Shown in pieces: positions 1 to 7,159 of a DNA stretch of 13,398 bases. The translations under genes and the position numbers were made by a program. The stretch lies in the NCBI GenBank assembly GCA_903841915.1, contig CAIMKO010000402.1, forward strand, positions 1 through 13,398, given 5' to 3'. The notes under the pieces were generated by a model. It was not told where the DNA came from, made no database searches, and saw only the letters and a list, made by a program, of their open reading frames with translations. Each line of letters opens with the position of its first letter. Position 1 is the stretch's first letter. This stretch comes from an uncultured Chitinophagaceae bacterium. Lineage in GTDB: Bacteria > Bacteroidota > Bacteroidia > Chitinophagales > Chitinophagaceae.

Positions 1-525
1 ACTCATTAATTTGATACCGAATTTTTCTATTGGAACGATGAATGCTTTGCCGTCCACTTCCTTCATCAATGGCCTTTCGCCACGAATACCGAACATGATG
101 GGTACACTAGGCCCATAAATATCGGCATCCATCAACCCCACACTGGCACCGCCTTCGGCCAACGCTAAAGCCAGGTTTGCTGCAACGGTGCTTTTACCCA
201 CACCGCCTTTGCCACTCACCACCGCAATAATATTTTTTACGCCATTCAATACCAGTTGCCCGTCTTTTCTATTGCTAGAAGTATTGGCGGTAAAATTCAC
301 CTGGACAATAGCTGCCTTATTTACTAAAATTTTAATGGCATTCTCGCAAGCGGAACGCATCATATCCTTCATTGGACATGCAGGAGTGGTTAAAACAAGC
401 GTAAAGCTTACCGTATTGCCGTCAATGGCAATATCCTTGATCATATTCAATGTAACCAGATCTTTTCCCAGATCAGGTTCCTGTACATTGCTCAGTGCTT
501 TGAGAATTTCGGCTTCAGTCATCAT
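1..525 (-). CDS. mrp: Mrp/ApbC-family Fe-S cluster carrier P-loop ATPase (N-terminal part, truncated by window edge)
   Basis: The 175 visible codons have no stop, so the C-terminal half lies beyond the left edge (family members are usually about 350-370 residues). Residues about 4-80 form a MIP18/DUF59 domain with the conserved Cys in TTPACPMKD (C50). The deviant Walker A motif GKGGVGKST follows at residues 105-113, and DADIYGPS at 133-140 is typical of Mrp/NBP35 ATPases. By family knowledge this cytosolic protein binds and transfers Fe-S clusters in an ATP-dependent way; the usual C-terminal CxxC that holds the cluster would be outside the window. Two ATGs stand in tandem (525 and 522), so the start is uncertain by one codon. 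The gene is divergent from the secreted protein at 655, and a TAACTTTG -7 box lies 31 nt upstream of the start. Confidence 0.95.
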   Translation of the reverse strand, partial: MMTEAEILKALSNVQEPDLGKDLVTLNMIKDIAIDGNTVSFTLVLTTPACPMKDMMRSACENAIKILVNKAAIVQVNFTANTSSNRKDGQLVLNGVKNIIAVVSGKGGVGKSTVAANLALALAEGGASVGLMDADIYGPSVPIMFGIRGERPLMKEVDGKAFIVPIEKFGIKLMS

Positions 526-556
526 GAAAGTTTTTGTTAAAAAGCTGGATCGGGCG

Positions 557-564
557 CAAAGTTA
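557..564 (-). promoter_or_regulatory. Bacteroidota-type -7 promoter box for mrp
   Basis: On the minus strand this reads TAACTTTG, a full match to the Bacteroidota sigma-ABfr -7 consensus TAnnTTTG. It lies in the 129 nt divergent spacer and would give mrp a 5' leader of roughly 25-28 nt. No convincing -33 TTTG was seen 19-21 nt upstream, so this rests on the -7 element and position alone. Confidence 0.45.
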
Positions 565-641
565 ACCATCAGGCACTTTACTTTGTTACGAATTACAAAG
601 TATAAATAAAGATGTTTATCATTTTTAAATAATTGAATTGC

Positions 642-649
642 TATTTTTG
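642..649 (+). promoter_or_regulatory. Bacteroidota-type -7 promoter box directly before the gene at 655
   Basis: The sequence TATTTTTG matches TAnnTTTG and ends only 5 nt before the ATG at 655. The known spacing between the -7 box and the transcription start would put the transcript's first base at or next to the start codon, which suggests a leaderless mRNA. The AT-rich stretch upstream has no exact -33 TTTG. Confidence 0.45.
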
Positions 650-654
650 TACGA

Positions 655-1308
655 ATGATGAGATCGCTACGATACATTCTTTTACTTATAGGATTTTTTG
701 TTTTGCAGCAGCTAAGGGCGCAGAATGAAACCCGCAGAGATTCAGTCATCCAGTTATTTGGCGTGGTGATGACTTCTGATAGTTTACGTGCTGTTCCCGC
801 CGCCAGCGTTATCGTGATAGGCAAAGGCAGAGGTACCATTACTAATAATGATGGCGTGTTTTCTATCGTAGTTTTAAAGGGAGATCATATTTTGTTTTCA
901 TCGATAGGATTTAAAGACAAGTCTATTTTCATACCAAGAGACCTGACCGAAACACAATACAGTGTTATTCAGTTATTGGTTTCAGATACCAATTATTTAC
1001 CCGCCACCATTTTAAAACCTCGCCCTACACGAGAACAATTTGAAAGGGATTTTGCTAATACCAGGGTTCCGGATGATATGTATGAAACAGCCAGACAAAA
1101 TACTGATCAGGCCAAATTAAGGGCATTGATGGCTACCCTTCCACAAGATGGCAGGGAAGCAGTGAACTATCAGTTAAGGCAAGATGCCAATAAATATTAT
1201 TACGCCGGACAAATACCTCCTCAAAATATCTTTAATCCCTTTGCCTGGGCAGAATTCATAAAAGCCTGGAAACGGGGTGATTTTAAGAATAAGTCCTCTG
1301 GTAACTGA
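655..1308 (+). CDS. Secreted carboxypeptidase-regulatory-like domain protein (CarboxypepD_reg-like)
   Basis: This 217-residue protein starts with a signal peptide (hydrophobic core about residues 7-19, probable cleavage after RAQ at residue 23). Residues about 34-115 look like a CarboxypepD_reg-like beta-sandwich: LFGVVMTSDSLRAVPAASV, then GRGTITNNDGVFSI and FSSIGFKDKS, the pattern seen at the N-termini of Bacteroidota TonB-dependent receptors and surface proteins. Here the domain stands alone, and no TonB plug or barrel follows. The C-terminal 100 residues are polar with many Gln, Arg and aromatic residues and contain no motif I recognise. It is probably periplasmic or associated with the outer membrane; its function is unknown. 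A second in-frame ATG directly follows the first. The downstream dehydrogenase starts 68 nt after the stop, so co-transcription is possible. Confidence 0.85.
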   Translation: MMRSLRYILLLIGFFVLQQLRAQNETRRDSVIQLFGVVMTSDSLRAVPAASVIVIGKGRGTITNNDGVFSIVVLKGDHILFSSIGFKDKSIFIPRDLTETQYSVIQLLVSDTNYLPATILKPRPTREQFERDFANTRVPDDMYETARQNTDQAKLRALMATLPQDGREAVNYQLRQDANKYYYAGQIPPQNIFNPFAWAEFIKAWKRGDFKNKSSGN

Positions 1309-1376
1309 TGATTTCATCTTCATCGCTAAATAGCCAATAATTCTTACCTTACCTGTCAATCATCCTCGAAAAGAAT

Positions 1377-2264
1377 ATGAAAAATATTTCAGTGATCGGT
1401 GCGGGAACAATGGGAAATGGCATTGCACACGTATTTGCACAAAATGGCTTTACAGTTTCATTGATTGATGTGAATGCATCTCAATTGGAAAAAGCATTGG
1501 CGACCATTTCGAAAAACCTTGACCGACAAATCGCTAAATCTTTGCTGACGGAAGAAGGCAAAAAGAAAACCTTATCGCAACTCAGTACTTATACTGGTAT
1601 AACTGCAGGTGTTCAAAATGCTGATCTGATCGTGGAAGCAGCTACTGAAAATATTGAATTAAAATTGAAGATTTTTAAACAACTTGATGAAGCTGCTCCG
1701 GCCAAAACGATCCTTGCAACCAATACTTCTTCCATTTCTATCACAAAAATAGCCGCAGTAACCAAAAGACCGGAATCAGTGATAGGCATGCACTTCATGA
1801 ACCCCGTTCCTGTAATGAAATTGGTGGAGATCATTAATGGATATACCACTAAAAAAGAAGTAACTGAAACTATTGTTGCATTGAGTATACAATTAGGAAA
1901 GATACCCTGCGTAGTGAATGATTATCCCGGCTTTATAGCCAACAGGATCTTAATGCCTATGATCAATGAAGCTATTTATAGTTTATTTGAGGGGGTTGCC
2001 GGTGTAGAAGAGATCGATACCATAATGAAACTGGGGATGGCACATCCTATGGGGCCCCTGCAGTTAGCTGATTTCATTGGATTGGATGTTTGTCTGAGTA
2101 TTTTAAATGTATTGCATGCCGGTTTCGGTAATCCTAAATATGCAGCCTGTCCATTATTGGTAAATATGGTAACAGCCGGTAAAACAGGTATAAAAAGCGG
2201 AGAAGGGTTTTATGTTTATTCAGCTGGAAATAAAGATCTCATTGTAAGTAATCGATTTAAATAA
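1377..2264 (+). CDS. 3-hydroxyacyl-CoA (3-hydroxybutyryl-CoA) dehydrogenase
   Basis: This 295-residue protein has the full length of a monofunctional 3-hydroxyacyl-CoA dehydrogenase (Hbd/PaaH/FadB2 type). It oxidises (S)-3-hydroxyacyl-CoA to 3-oxoacyl-CoA with NAD+ in fatty-acid or butanoate-type metabolism in the cytosol. The N-terminal Rossmann fold carries GAGTMG at residues 8-13 for NAD binding. The active-site set is intact: S118 in ATNTSS, H139 in GMHFMNP, E151 in LVEII and N189 in ANRI. These have the same spacing as Ser137/His158/Glu170/Asn208 of the human enzyme. The C-terminal dimerisation domain includes MKLGMAHPMGPLQLADFIG. No thiolase or enoyl-CoA hydratase lies nearby, so chain-length preference cannot be told. 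The start has no Shine-Dalgarno but an A-rich run before ATG. The DUF218 gene follows after 8 nt and is probably in the same transcript. Confidence 0.95.
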   Translation: MKNISVIGAGTMGNGIAHVFAQNGFTVSLIDVNASQLEKALATISKNLDRQIAKSLLTEEGKKKTLSQLSTYTGITAGVQNADLIVEAATENIELKLKIFKQLDEAAPAKTILATNTSSISITKIAAVTKRPESVIGMHFMNPVPVMKLVEIINGYTTKKEVTETIVALSIQLGKIPCVVNDYPGFIANRILMPMINEAIYSLFEGVAGVEEIDTIMKLGMAHPMGPLQLADFIGLDVCLSILNVLHAGFGNPKYAACPLLVNMVTAGKTGIKSGEGFYVYSAGNKDLIVSNRFK

Positions 2265-2272
2265 TAATATCC

Positions 2273-3031
2273 ATGTTTTTTATACTCTCCAAAATATTTG
2301 ATTTTTTGATGGCGCCCATTTCATGGATACTGATCTTATTGATATGGATGATCATTGCAAAATCTAAGAAAGCAAAGAAAAGATTATTGTACATAATAAT
2401 ATTAGTTGCAATTATATTCTCCAATCATTTCATTTACCGAACATTTGTTTTAGCATGGCAAATAAAACCAGCAACTATAGAAAAAGGCAAGAGCTATTCT
2501 ACAGGTATCTTGTTAGGTGGATTTACAGGATTTGATATTGACAAAAGAGGATATTTTAACGAAGCCGCTGATCGTTTTATTCAAGCAGAAAAACTATATC
2601 ATCAGGGTTTTATTCAAAAAATAATTATAAGTGGAGGATCAGGACAATTAATTAATAATGAAGCTAAAGAAGCCGATTTTGTAAAAGGCGAATTGATCGC
2701 AAGTGGTGTTAAAGAAAATGACATAATCATTGAAAATAGTTCTCGCAATACATACGAGAATGCTGTCTTTTCAAAAAAAATAATTGATTCATTACAATTG
2801 AAAGGGCCCTATGTGTTAATCACTTCAGCCACACATATGCCAAGATCAATAAAGATCTTTGAAAAAGCCGGTATGAAAATAATCTCTTTTCCTAGTGATT
2901 ACCATGTTTTTAATTCACATATTTCATTTGAAGATTTTGTAATACCAAAACTTAGATTATTAAACGAGTGGGGAATTATTTTTCATGAAATAATAGGACT
3001 GAAAGTGTATCAGTTAACCGGCAAAGCCTGA
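2273..3031 (+). CDS. DUF218 / YdcF-ElyC-SanA-like membrane-anchored protein
   Basis: This 252-residue protein has two N-terminal membrane segments (about residues 8-28 and 38-60) followed by a DUF218 domain facing the periplasm. DUF218 hallmarks are visible in order: GILLGG (78-83), RFIQAEKLYHQGFIQKIIISGG (two halves of one segment, 101-122), ENSSRNTYENA (154-164) with the conserved Ser/Arg-Asn-Thr-x-Glu-Asn, and LITSATHMPRS (182-192). E. coli relatives SanA and ElyC affect envelope integrity and peptidoglycan precursor metabolism, and YdcF binds S-adenosylmethionine; no reaction can be assigned here. The stop codon TGA is the left half of a TGATCA palindrome whose right half is the stop of the convergent yigZ gene, so the two genes abut with no spacer. 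It probably shares a transcript with the dehydrogenase 8 nt upstream. Confidence 0.85.
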   Translation: MFFILSKIFDFLMAPISWILILLIWMIIAKSKKAKKRLLYIIILVAIIFSNHFIYRTFVLAWQIKPATIEKGKSYSTGILLGGFTGFDIDKRGYFNEAADRFIQAEKLYHQGFIQKIIISGGSGQLINNEAKEADFVKGELIASGVKENDIIIENSSRNTYENAVFSKKIIDSLQLKGPYVLITSATHMPRSIKIFEKAGMKIISFPSDYHVFNSHISFEDFVIPKLRLLNEWGIIFHEIIGLKVYQLTGKA

Positions 3032-3649
3032 TCATATCATCGTTGCAGTAATAGTATGCATATCATTTATTTTGTACAACACTTCCTCTAATCTCGCTTT
3101 AGGTATTCCGATCTTCAATAAACAGAATAATTGCATCTCCTGATGGAGGATACTGCAGTTAAATTGCTTTACAACTGTCATTACTTCATTCATTTTTGTA
3201 TAATCGAAATGAAGTTCGTATTTTATTTCTACTTGCTTTTGTACCACAGGAACCATTTGTAAAGTCAATGCAGCAGCCGTTTTATACGCATTGATCAAAC
3301 CAGGAACACCCAGTAATGTTCCGCCAAAATAACGAACAACAATTACGGAAATATCTGTCAATTGTTTACTGTCAATTTGGTTTAAAATAGGCTTACCCGC
3401 AGTGCCGCTTGGTTCGCCATCATCACTAACCCGAAAATTATTGCCGTCAATTCCAATACGATAAGCAAAACAATGATGCAATGCTTTAGGATGTTCTTTC
3501 TTTAGTATTTGTAAATAATTTTTTGCTTCATCCGTTGTAATTACAGGATAAGCATATGCAATAAACTTACTTCCTCTGTCTTTAAATTCTGCGATTGAAG
3601 ATTGGTTGATCGTATAATAAAAATCCTGATCTATACTTGTTTTACTCAT
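3032..3649 (-). CDS. yigZ: YigZ/IMPACT (UPF0029) family protein
   Basis: This 205-residue protein is the expected length for the YigZ family. The N-terminal UPF0029 domain shows RGSKFIAYAYPV (25-36), the HHCFAYRIG strand (58-66), the highly conserved DDGEPSGTAGKPIL (76-89) and VVRYFGGTLLGVPGLI (104-119), which fits the UPF0029 signature. The region after about residue 140 is consistent with the C-terminal DUF1949 ferredoxin-like domain. Eukaryotic IMPACT regulates GCN2; the bacterial role is not established, although the fold suggests binding to RNA or a ribosome-related partner. The start ATG overlaps the end of ribD by 8 nt, so translation is probably coupled to ribD. The gene ends against the convergent DUF218 gene with no room for a dedicated terminator. 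Confidence 0.92.
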   Translation of the reverse strand: MSKTSIDQDFYYTINQSSIAEFKDRGSKFIAYAYPVITTDEAKNYLQILKKEHPKALHHCFAYRIGIDGNNFRVSDDGEPSGTAGKPILNQIDSKQLTDISVIVVRYFGGTLLGVPGLINAYKTAAALTLQMVPVVQKQVEIKYELHFDYTKMNEVMTVVKQFNCSILHQEMQLFCLLKIGIPKARLEEVLYKINDMHTITATMI

Positions 3650-4685
3650 GTCTATAATATTGAATCAGGTCATTTCTATACTTTTCCTCAGTCACCAATA
3701 AGGCATTTCTTAATTGAGGTGCTGCTAATCCATCACCCACTAACAAAGACTCATTAGTGATTACTCTTGCTTCGTCCCAAATATCTGCATCAATAAAAGA
3801 TTGCAATATCTTCGCGCCACCTTCCACTAAAATGCTTTGGATATTTAATTGATAACAGGCATCCATTATTTGTTGAATTACATTCTCCTCATTATCCAGG
3901 CGATAAAAAATTGTATTATTATTATTTTCTTCCTGTTTAATATTATTGAAAATAATTGTCCTTTGGCTATTGTCGAAAATCTTTAAGGATGGCGGCAGTC
4001 TCAAGTGCTTATCCAGTATCAATCTTATGGGATTTTTTCCTGTCGTAAATCGATTATTCAATGAAGGATCATCGAACAAAGCAGTATTGGTTCCGATAAG
4101 AATAGCAGCCTCTTCACTTCTCCATTGATGTACTAAGCGATTACTAAATTCATTTGAGATCAAAAGCCGCTCTTTTGAAAGAGCAGCAATTTTTTTGTCA
4201 GCCGTTTGGGCCCATTTTAAAATAATATAAGGCCTGCGTTTTTCATGAAAAGTAAAGAATCGTTTGTTCAATTCCTTTGATTCCTTTTCAAGAATACCAA
4301 CTATAACCTCAATTCCGACTTGTTTCAATTTTTCAATTCCTTTTCCATTCACTTCCAGAAAAGGGTCTCTGCAACCAATAATCACTTTAGGGATTTTATT
4401 CTGACTAATCAGATCCGCACATGGTGCTGTTTTACCAAAATGTGCGCAAGGTTCTAATGAAACATATAATGTTGATTGACTGATCAATGTTTTATTCCTT
4501 TCAGCAACACTGTTGATACAATTCACTTCCGCATGGGCTTTCCCAAATTGTTGATGGTATCCCTCACCGATGATACAATCCTTATTTACTAATATCGCCC
4601 CTACTAAAGGGTTGGGTGCAACATATCCCCTCCCTAACTTTGCCAGTTCCAGGCAACGATACATATATGATTCATCTTTTGTCAC
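3642..4685 (-). CDS. ribD: Riboflavin biosynthesis bifunctional deaminase/reductase RibD
   Basis: This 347-residue cytosolic enzyme performs two successive steps of riboflavin synthesis: deamination of the pyrimidine formed from GTP, then NADPH-dependent reduction of the ribosyl side chain. The deaminase domain (1 to about 145) has PNPLVGA, HAE at 51-53 (zinc ligand H51, catalytic E53) and PCAHFGKTAPC giving zinc ligands C80 and C89. The reductase domain shows KWAQTADKKIA (157-167), ILIGTNTALFDDPSLN (195-210) and ILVEGGAKI (285-293). A small Asn run (254-257) reflects an ATT repeat. The start is GTG at 4685: the N-terminus read from it (TKDESYMYRCLELA) lines up with E. coli RibD (QDEYYMARALKLA), whereas the first ATG is seven codons further in. 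No other rib genes are nearby. The start is divergent from prmC, with a 37 nt spacer. Confidence 0.95.
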   Translation of the reverse strand: MTKDESYMYRCLELAKLGRGYVAPNPLVGAILVNKDCIIGEGYHQQFGKAHAEVNCINSVAERNKTLISQSTLYVSLEPCAHFGKTAPCADLISQNKIPKVIIGCRDPFLEVNGKGIEKLKQVGIEVIVGILEKESKELNKRFFTFHEKRRPYIILKWAQTADKKIAALSKERLLISNEFSNRLVHQWRSEEAAILIGTNTALFDDPSLNNRFTTGKNPIRLILDKHLRLPPSLKIFDNSQRTIIFNNIKQEENNNNTIFYRLDNEENVIQQIMDACYQLNIQSILVEGGAKILQSFIDADIWDEARVITNESLLVGDGLAAPQLRNALLVTEEKYRNDLIQYYRHE

Positions 4686-4689
4686 TTGT

Positions 4690-4697
4690 CAAAACTA
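4690..4697 (-). promoter_or_regulatory. Bacteroidota-type -7 promoter box directly before ribD
   Basis: On the minus strand this reads TAGTTTTG, a full match to TAnnTTTG, and ends 4 nt before the GTG start of ribD. The transcript would begin at or next to the start codon. This supports the GTG start, and with so little sequence upstream it leaves no room for an FMN riboswitch. Confidence 0.45.
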
Positions 4698-4710
4698 ATT
4701 GAAAAAGCAG

Positions 4711-4718
4711 TAGCATTG
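4711..4718 (+). promoter_or_regulatory. Possible -7 promoter box directly before prmC
   Basis: TAGCATTG matches TAnnTTTG at all but one position and ends 4 nt before the prmC ATG. This is the same spacing as the better boxes upstream of ribD and of the gene at 655. A TTG at 4686-4688 lies 22 nt upstream, slightly long for a -33 element. Confidence 0.3.
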
Positions 4719-4722
4719 CAGA

Positions 4723-5586
4723 ATGAGTATTCAGGAAGCCTATAAAAAATTATTGTTTCAGTTATACGAATTGTACGATAATCGTGAAGCTGCAAATATT
4801 GCAGATATGGTGATTGAATTTGTTACCGGCCAGCGGAAAACTGATCGCATCATATATAAAACGATTCCATTAAATTTTGAGCAGCAGGAGCAATTAGAGA
4901 ACCTTACTCAAGAATTATTACAATATAAACCGGTACAGTATGTATTGAAAGAGTCCTGGTTCTCAGGTATGAAATTTTTTGTGGATGAATCAGTCCTGAT
5001 ACCAAGACCCGAAACAGAAGAATTGATCGAATGGATCATTCAGGAAATTAAAGAAAATAAGATCACTTCGGATAGCGTTCTTGATATTGGAACGGGAAGC
5101 GGATGCATTCCAATATCATTAAAAAAAAGGAATGAAAAATATGCTGTTTCTGCACTTGACATTAGCGAAGGTGCTTTAAAAGTTGCTGCAAAGAATGCAA
5201 ATGATCTTAATGCAGAAATCAATTTCATTTGTTCTGATTTCTTAGATGAAAAGAACTGGAATGAATTTCCTGTTTTTGATATCATTGTTAGCAATCCTCC
5301 CTATGTAAAACAATCCGAAAGCGAAACGATACGAAAGATCGTTATCGATTTTGAACCACATCTTGCATTGTTTGTTCCTGATGAAGATCCCTTACTCTTT
5401 TATAAAAAAATAGCAAGGTTCGGCAAAGATCATCTTTCTAAAACAGGAAATATATTTGTTGAGATCAATGAAAGTTTGGGAAAAGAAGCAACGACACTTT
5501 TCAGAAAAGAAAACTTTACTGTTGAAGTAAGAAAAGACATGCATGGAAAAGACAGAATGCTGAAAGCCGGCTTTATAAACAACTAA
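4723..5586 (+). CDS. prmC: Peptide chain release factor N5-glutamine methyltransferase PrmC (HemK)
   Basis: This 287-residue cytosolic SAM-dependent enzyme methylates the glutamine of the GGQ motif in release factors RF1 and RF2. The N-terminal helical substrate-binding domain (about 1-80) ends in QYKPVQYVLKESWFSGMKF, followed by VLIPRPETEELIEW (91-104). The methyltransferase core has DIGTGSGCIPISL (121-133) for SAM binding and the NPPY motif (191-194) that contacts the target glutamine amide. Length and all motifs are as expected, with no sign of damage. The start ATG is preceded by a near-consensus -7 box 4 nt upstream. The gene is divergent from ribD and convergent with the polytopic membrane protein, and the TAA stop overlaps that gene's TAG by 4 nt (CTAA). 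Confidence 0.96.
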   Translation: MSIQEAYKKLLFQLYELYDNREAANIADMVIEFVTGQRKTDRIIYKTIPLNFEQQEQLENLTQELLQYKPVQYVLKESWFSGMKFFVDESVLIPRPETEELIEWIIQEIKENKITSDSVLDIGTGSGCIPISLKKRNEKYAVSALDISEGALKVAAKNANDLNAEINFICSDFLDEKNWNEFPVFDIIVSNPPYVKQSESETIRKIVIDFEPHLALFVPDEDPLLFYKKIARFGKDHLSKTGNIFVEINESLGKEATTLFRKENFTVEVRKDMHGKDRMLKAGFINN

Positions 5587-7154
5587 ATGATCTTATAAAT
5601 AGCCCAATTCTTTGTTTCAAACATAAGAATCGGGCGAAATTGCTGGCGTATTTCCATTTGGTGAATATTATAATCATTCAATACCGTAAAGCTTCTCAAC
5701 CTATTAATTGATTTTGCCACACAAACAAATCTGGCGCCTAATTTTGGATTTTCTACAATCGTTATAAAATTATTATTATTCGGAAGAATAACTGTTTTCA
5801 ATGTCCGTAAATGCGCCATTATTTTATAGGCAGCTGCATCATCCATCAGTATTTTATGCGTATCATCTGTTATGTCGGAAATATAAGAGGCTAACTGATA
5901 TTCTTCTGAAGTCTGACGTTCATCCTTCCACTTACTCACTTTCTTTAACGAAGAGAAAAATAGTCTTTCTTCCACATCACTTGAGTGAATGAAGTAAAAA
6001 ATACCCGTAAATATATTTGCGATCGCTACGGCCATAATAATAGGATACAGTAGTTTTGTTTTGTATTTCTTACCGGCATAAACACTTAGCCCCAATAATG
6101 CAATAACCAAAAAGATAAGGTAATATTCAATGGTAATATAAATTTGATTATCCAGCAAAATGATTGAAATAAGTATAAATGGCGCCAGTAGTGTAAATAA
6201 TTCGTATAGATTTCCTTTAAATAAAACAAAGAGCAATACCAATAAAGGGGTTAATAAAAGTATGTATATCTGAAAGATGATATGATTCTGTTCCCCAACA
6301 TTATCCACTGCACCGGAGGCAATTAGATTACCGATGGATTCATTTCCTGTAACGTGCCAGTTTGCGTATTGGCTGGTCAAAAAATAAGTTGCATCGCCTG
6401 CATGATAGAAATTTAGTGTCTTAAATAAATATAATGCTCCAATAGGTAATAAGAATACGATGATATAAATAGCCAATGTTCTGTTTGCTAACTTTCTTCT
6501 TTGAGACCTATTATTCAATGATTCGAAATATTGCAAAACAGGCGGCTGATCTTTTTGGAGTTTTAAACCTTGCAATGAAACAAGAAATATAAAAGGGAAG
6601 AACGCTAACAGCATCCAGATAAAATTATAGTCACAAAACACCAGACAGGAAAGATAAATACTTGCCATTGACAGATAGAAAGAAGTCTGGCTTCGATAAT
6701 AATTAAAAAGGCTTCTGAATACTAAATAAAAGAATAAAAGTATAGAAGCGACACCCCTCCCTGATGTTGCTGCATAAATGATCCCAGGGTGGAAAACAAA
6801 GACCAGTAGTAACATCGGCAAAAATACCCTGCGAGGCAGTTGTGATTTTGCAAAATCATTTAGCAATAAGAAGAACAAAATAGTTGTAAATGCTGTTGAT
6901 GCTAATATAGGTGCAAAGGGATATCCAAATGGGGTGAAAACAATTGAAGACAAAAATATCAAACTGGGAAAAGTAGTACCTAATGTAAGCAACGTGTTAT
7001 CTTCTGTTTCAAAAAGCAGTTTTATTTTTTCGGCGATAAACATTGCTTCAGAATGTTCATACCCTGTACGATGCAATACCCAGGAAACAAGGATATAGTA
7101 CACCATCAGAAACAGCGCAATAAATATAGCTATGTACTTTTTTAAAAAGATCAT
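5583..7154 (-). CDS. Polytopic membrane protein, GT-C-like, last gene of the exopolysaccharide operon
   Basis: I do not recognise this 523-residue protein at family level. It has roughly 11-12 membrane segments (near residues 8-27, 62-80, 84-100, 111-130, 132-150, 160-178, 179-196, 226-246, 292-312, 317-335, 339-357, 368-388) and a soluble C-terminal part (about 395-523). A short first loop with acidic residues (GYEHSEAM, 31-38) between TM1 and TM2, and many TMs followed by an extracytoplasmic C-terminal domain, resemble GT-C lipid-linked-sugar glycosyltransferases such as the GT39/PMT type. No diagnostic motif proves this. It starts 5 nt after the stop of the MshEN-GT2 gene, so the two are almost certainly co-translated and work together. 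It could transfer a second sugar or a modification onto the polymer, or form part of the export channel. It ends inside the convergent prmC stop codon. Confidence 0.85.
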   Translation of the reverse strand: MIFLKKYIAIFIALFLMVYYILVSWVLHRTGYEHSEAMFIAEKIKLLFETEDNTLLTLGTTFPSLIFLSSIVFTPFGYPFAPILASTAFTTILFFLLLNDFAKSQLPRRVFLPMLLLVFVFHPGIIYAATSGRGVASILLFFYLVFRSLFNYYRSQTSFYLSMASIYLSCLVFCDYNFIWMLLAFFPFIFLVSLQGLKLQKDQPPVLQYFESLNNRSQRRKLANRTLAIYIIVFLLPIGALYLFKTLNFYHAGDATYFLTSQYANWHVTGNESIGNLIASGAVDNVGEQNHIIFQIYILLLTPLLVLLFVLFKGNLYELFTLLAPFILISIILLDNQIYITIEYYLIFLVIALLGLSVYAGKKYKTKLLYPIIMAVAIANIFTGIFYFIHSSDVEERLFFSSLKKVSKWKDERQTSEEYQLASYISDITDDTHKILMDDAAAYKIMAHLRTLKTVILPNNNNFITIVENPKLGARFVCVAKSINRLRSFTVLNDYNIHQMEIRQQFRPILMFETKNWAIYKII

Positions 7155-7159
7155 ATTGT

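Noticed and set aside
188..565. Plus-strand open frame of 125 codons
   Set aside because: It lies antisense over mrp, whose P-loop and DUF59 motifs are clear on the minus strand; its composition is that of a shadow frame.
1305..1320. GATGA-TT-TCATC inverted repeat at the end of the CarboxypepD_reg-like gene as a terminator
   Set aside because: The stem is only 5 bp with a 2-nt loop, overlaps the stop codon and has no T-tract.
3910..3931. ATT trinucleotide run in ribD as a frameshift-prone phase-variation tract
   Set aside because: A trinucleotide repeat changes length in frame and encodes a short Asn run in a non-catalytic part of the reductase domain.
4686..4722. FMN riboswitch upstream of ribD
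   Set aside because: The space between ribD and prmC is only 37 nt and the -7 box ends 4 nt before the start, so a complete RFN element cannot fit.
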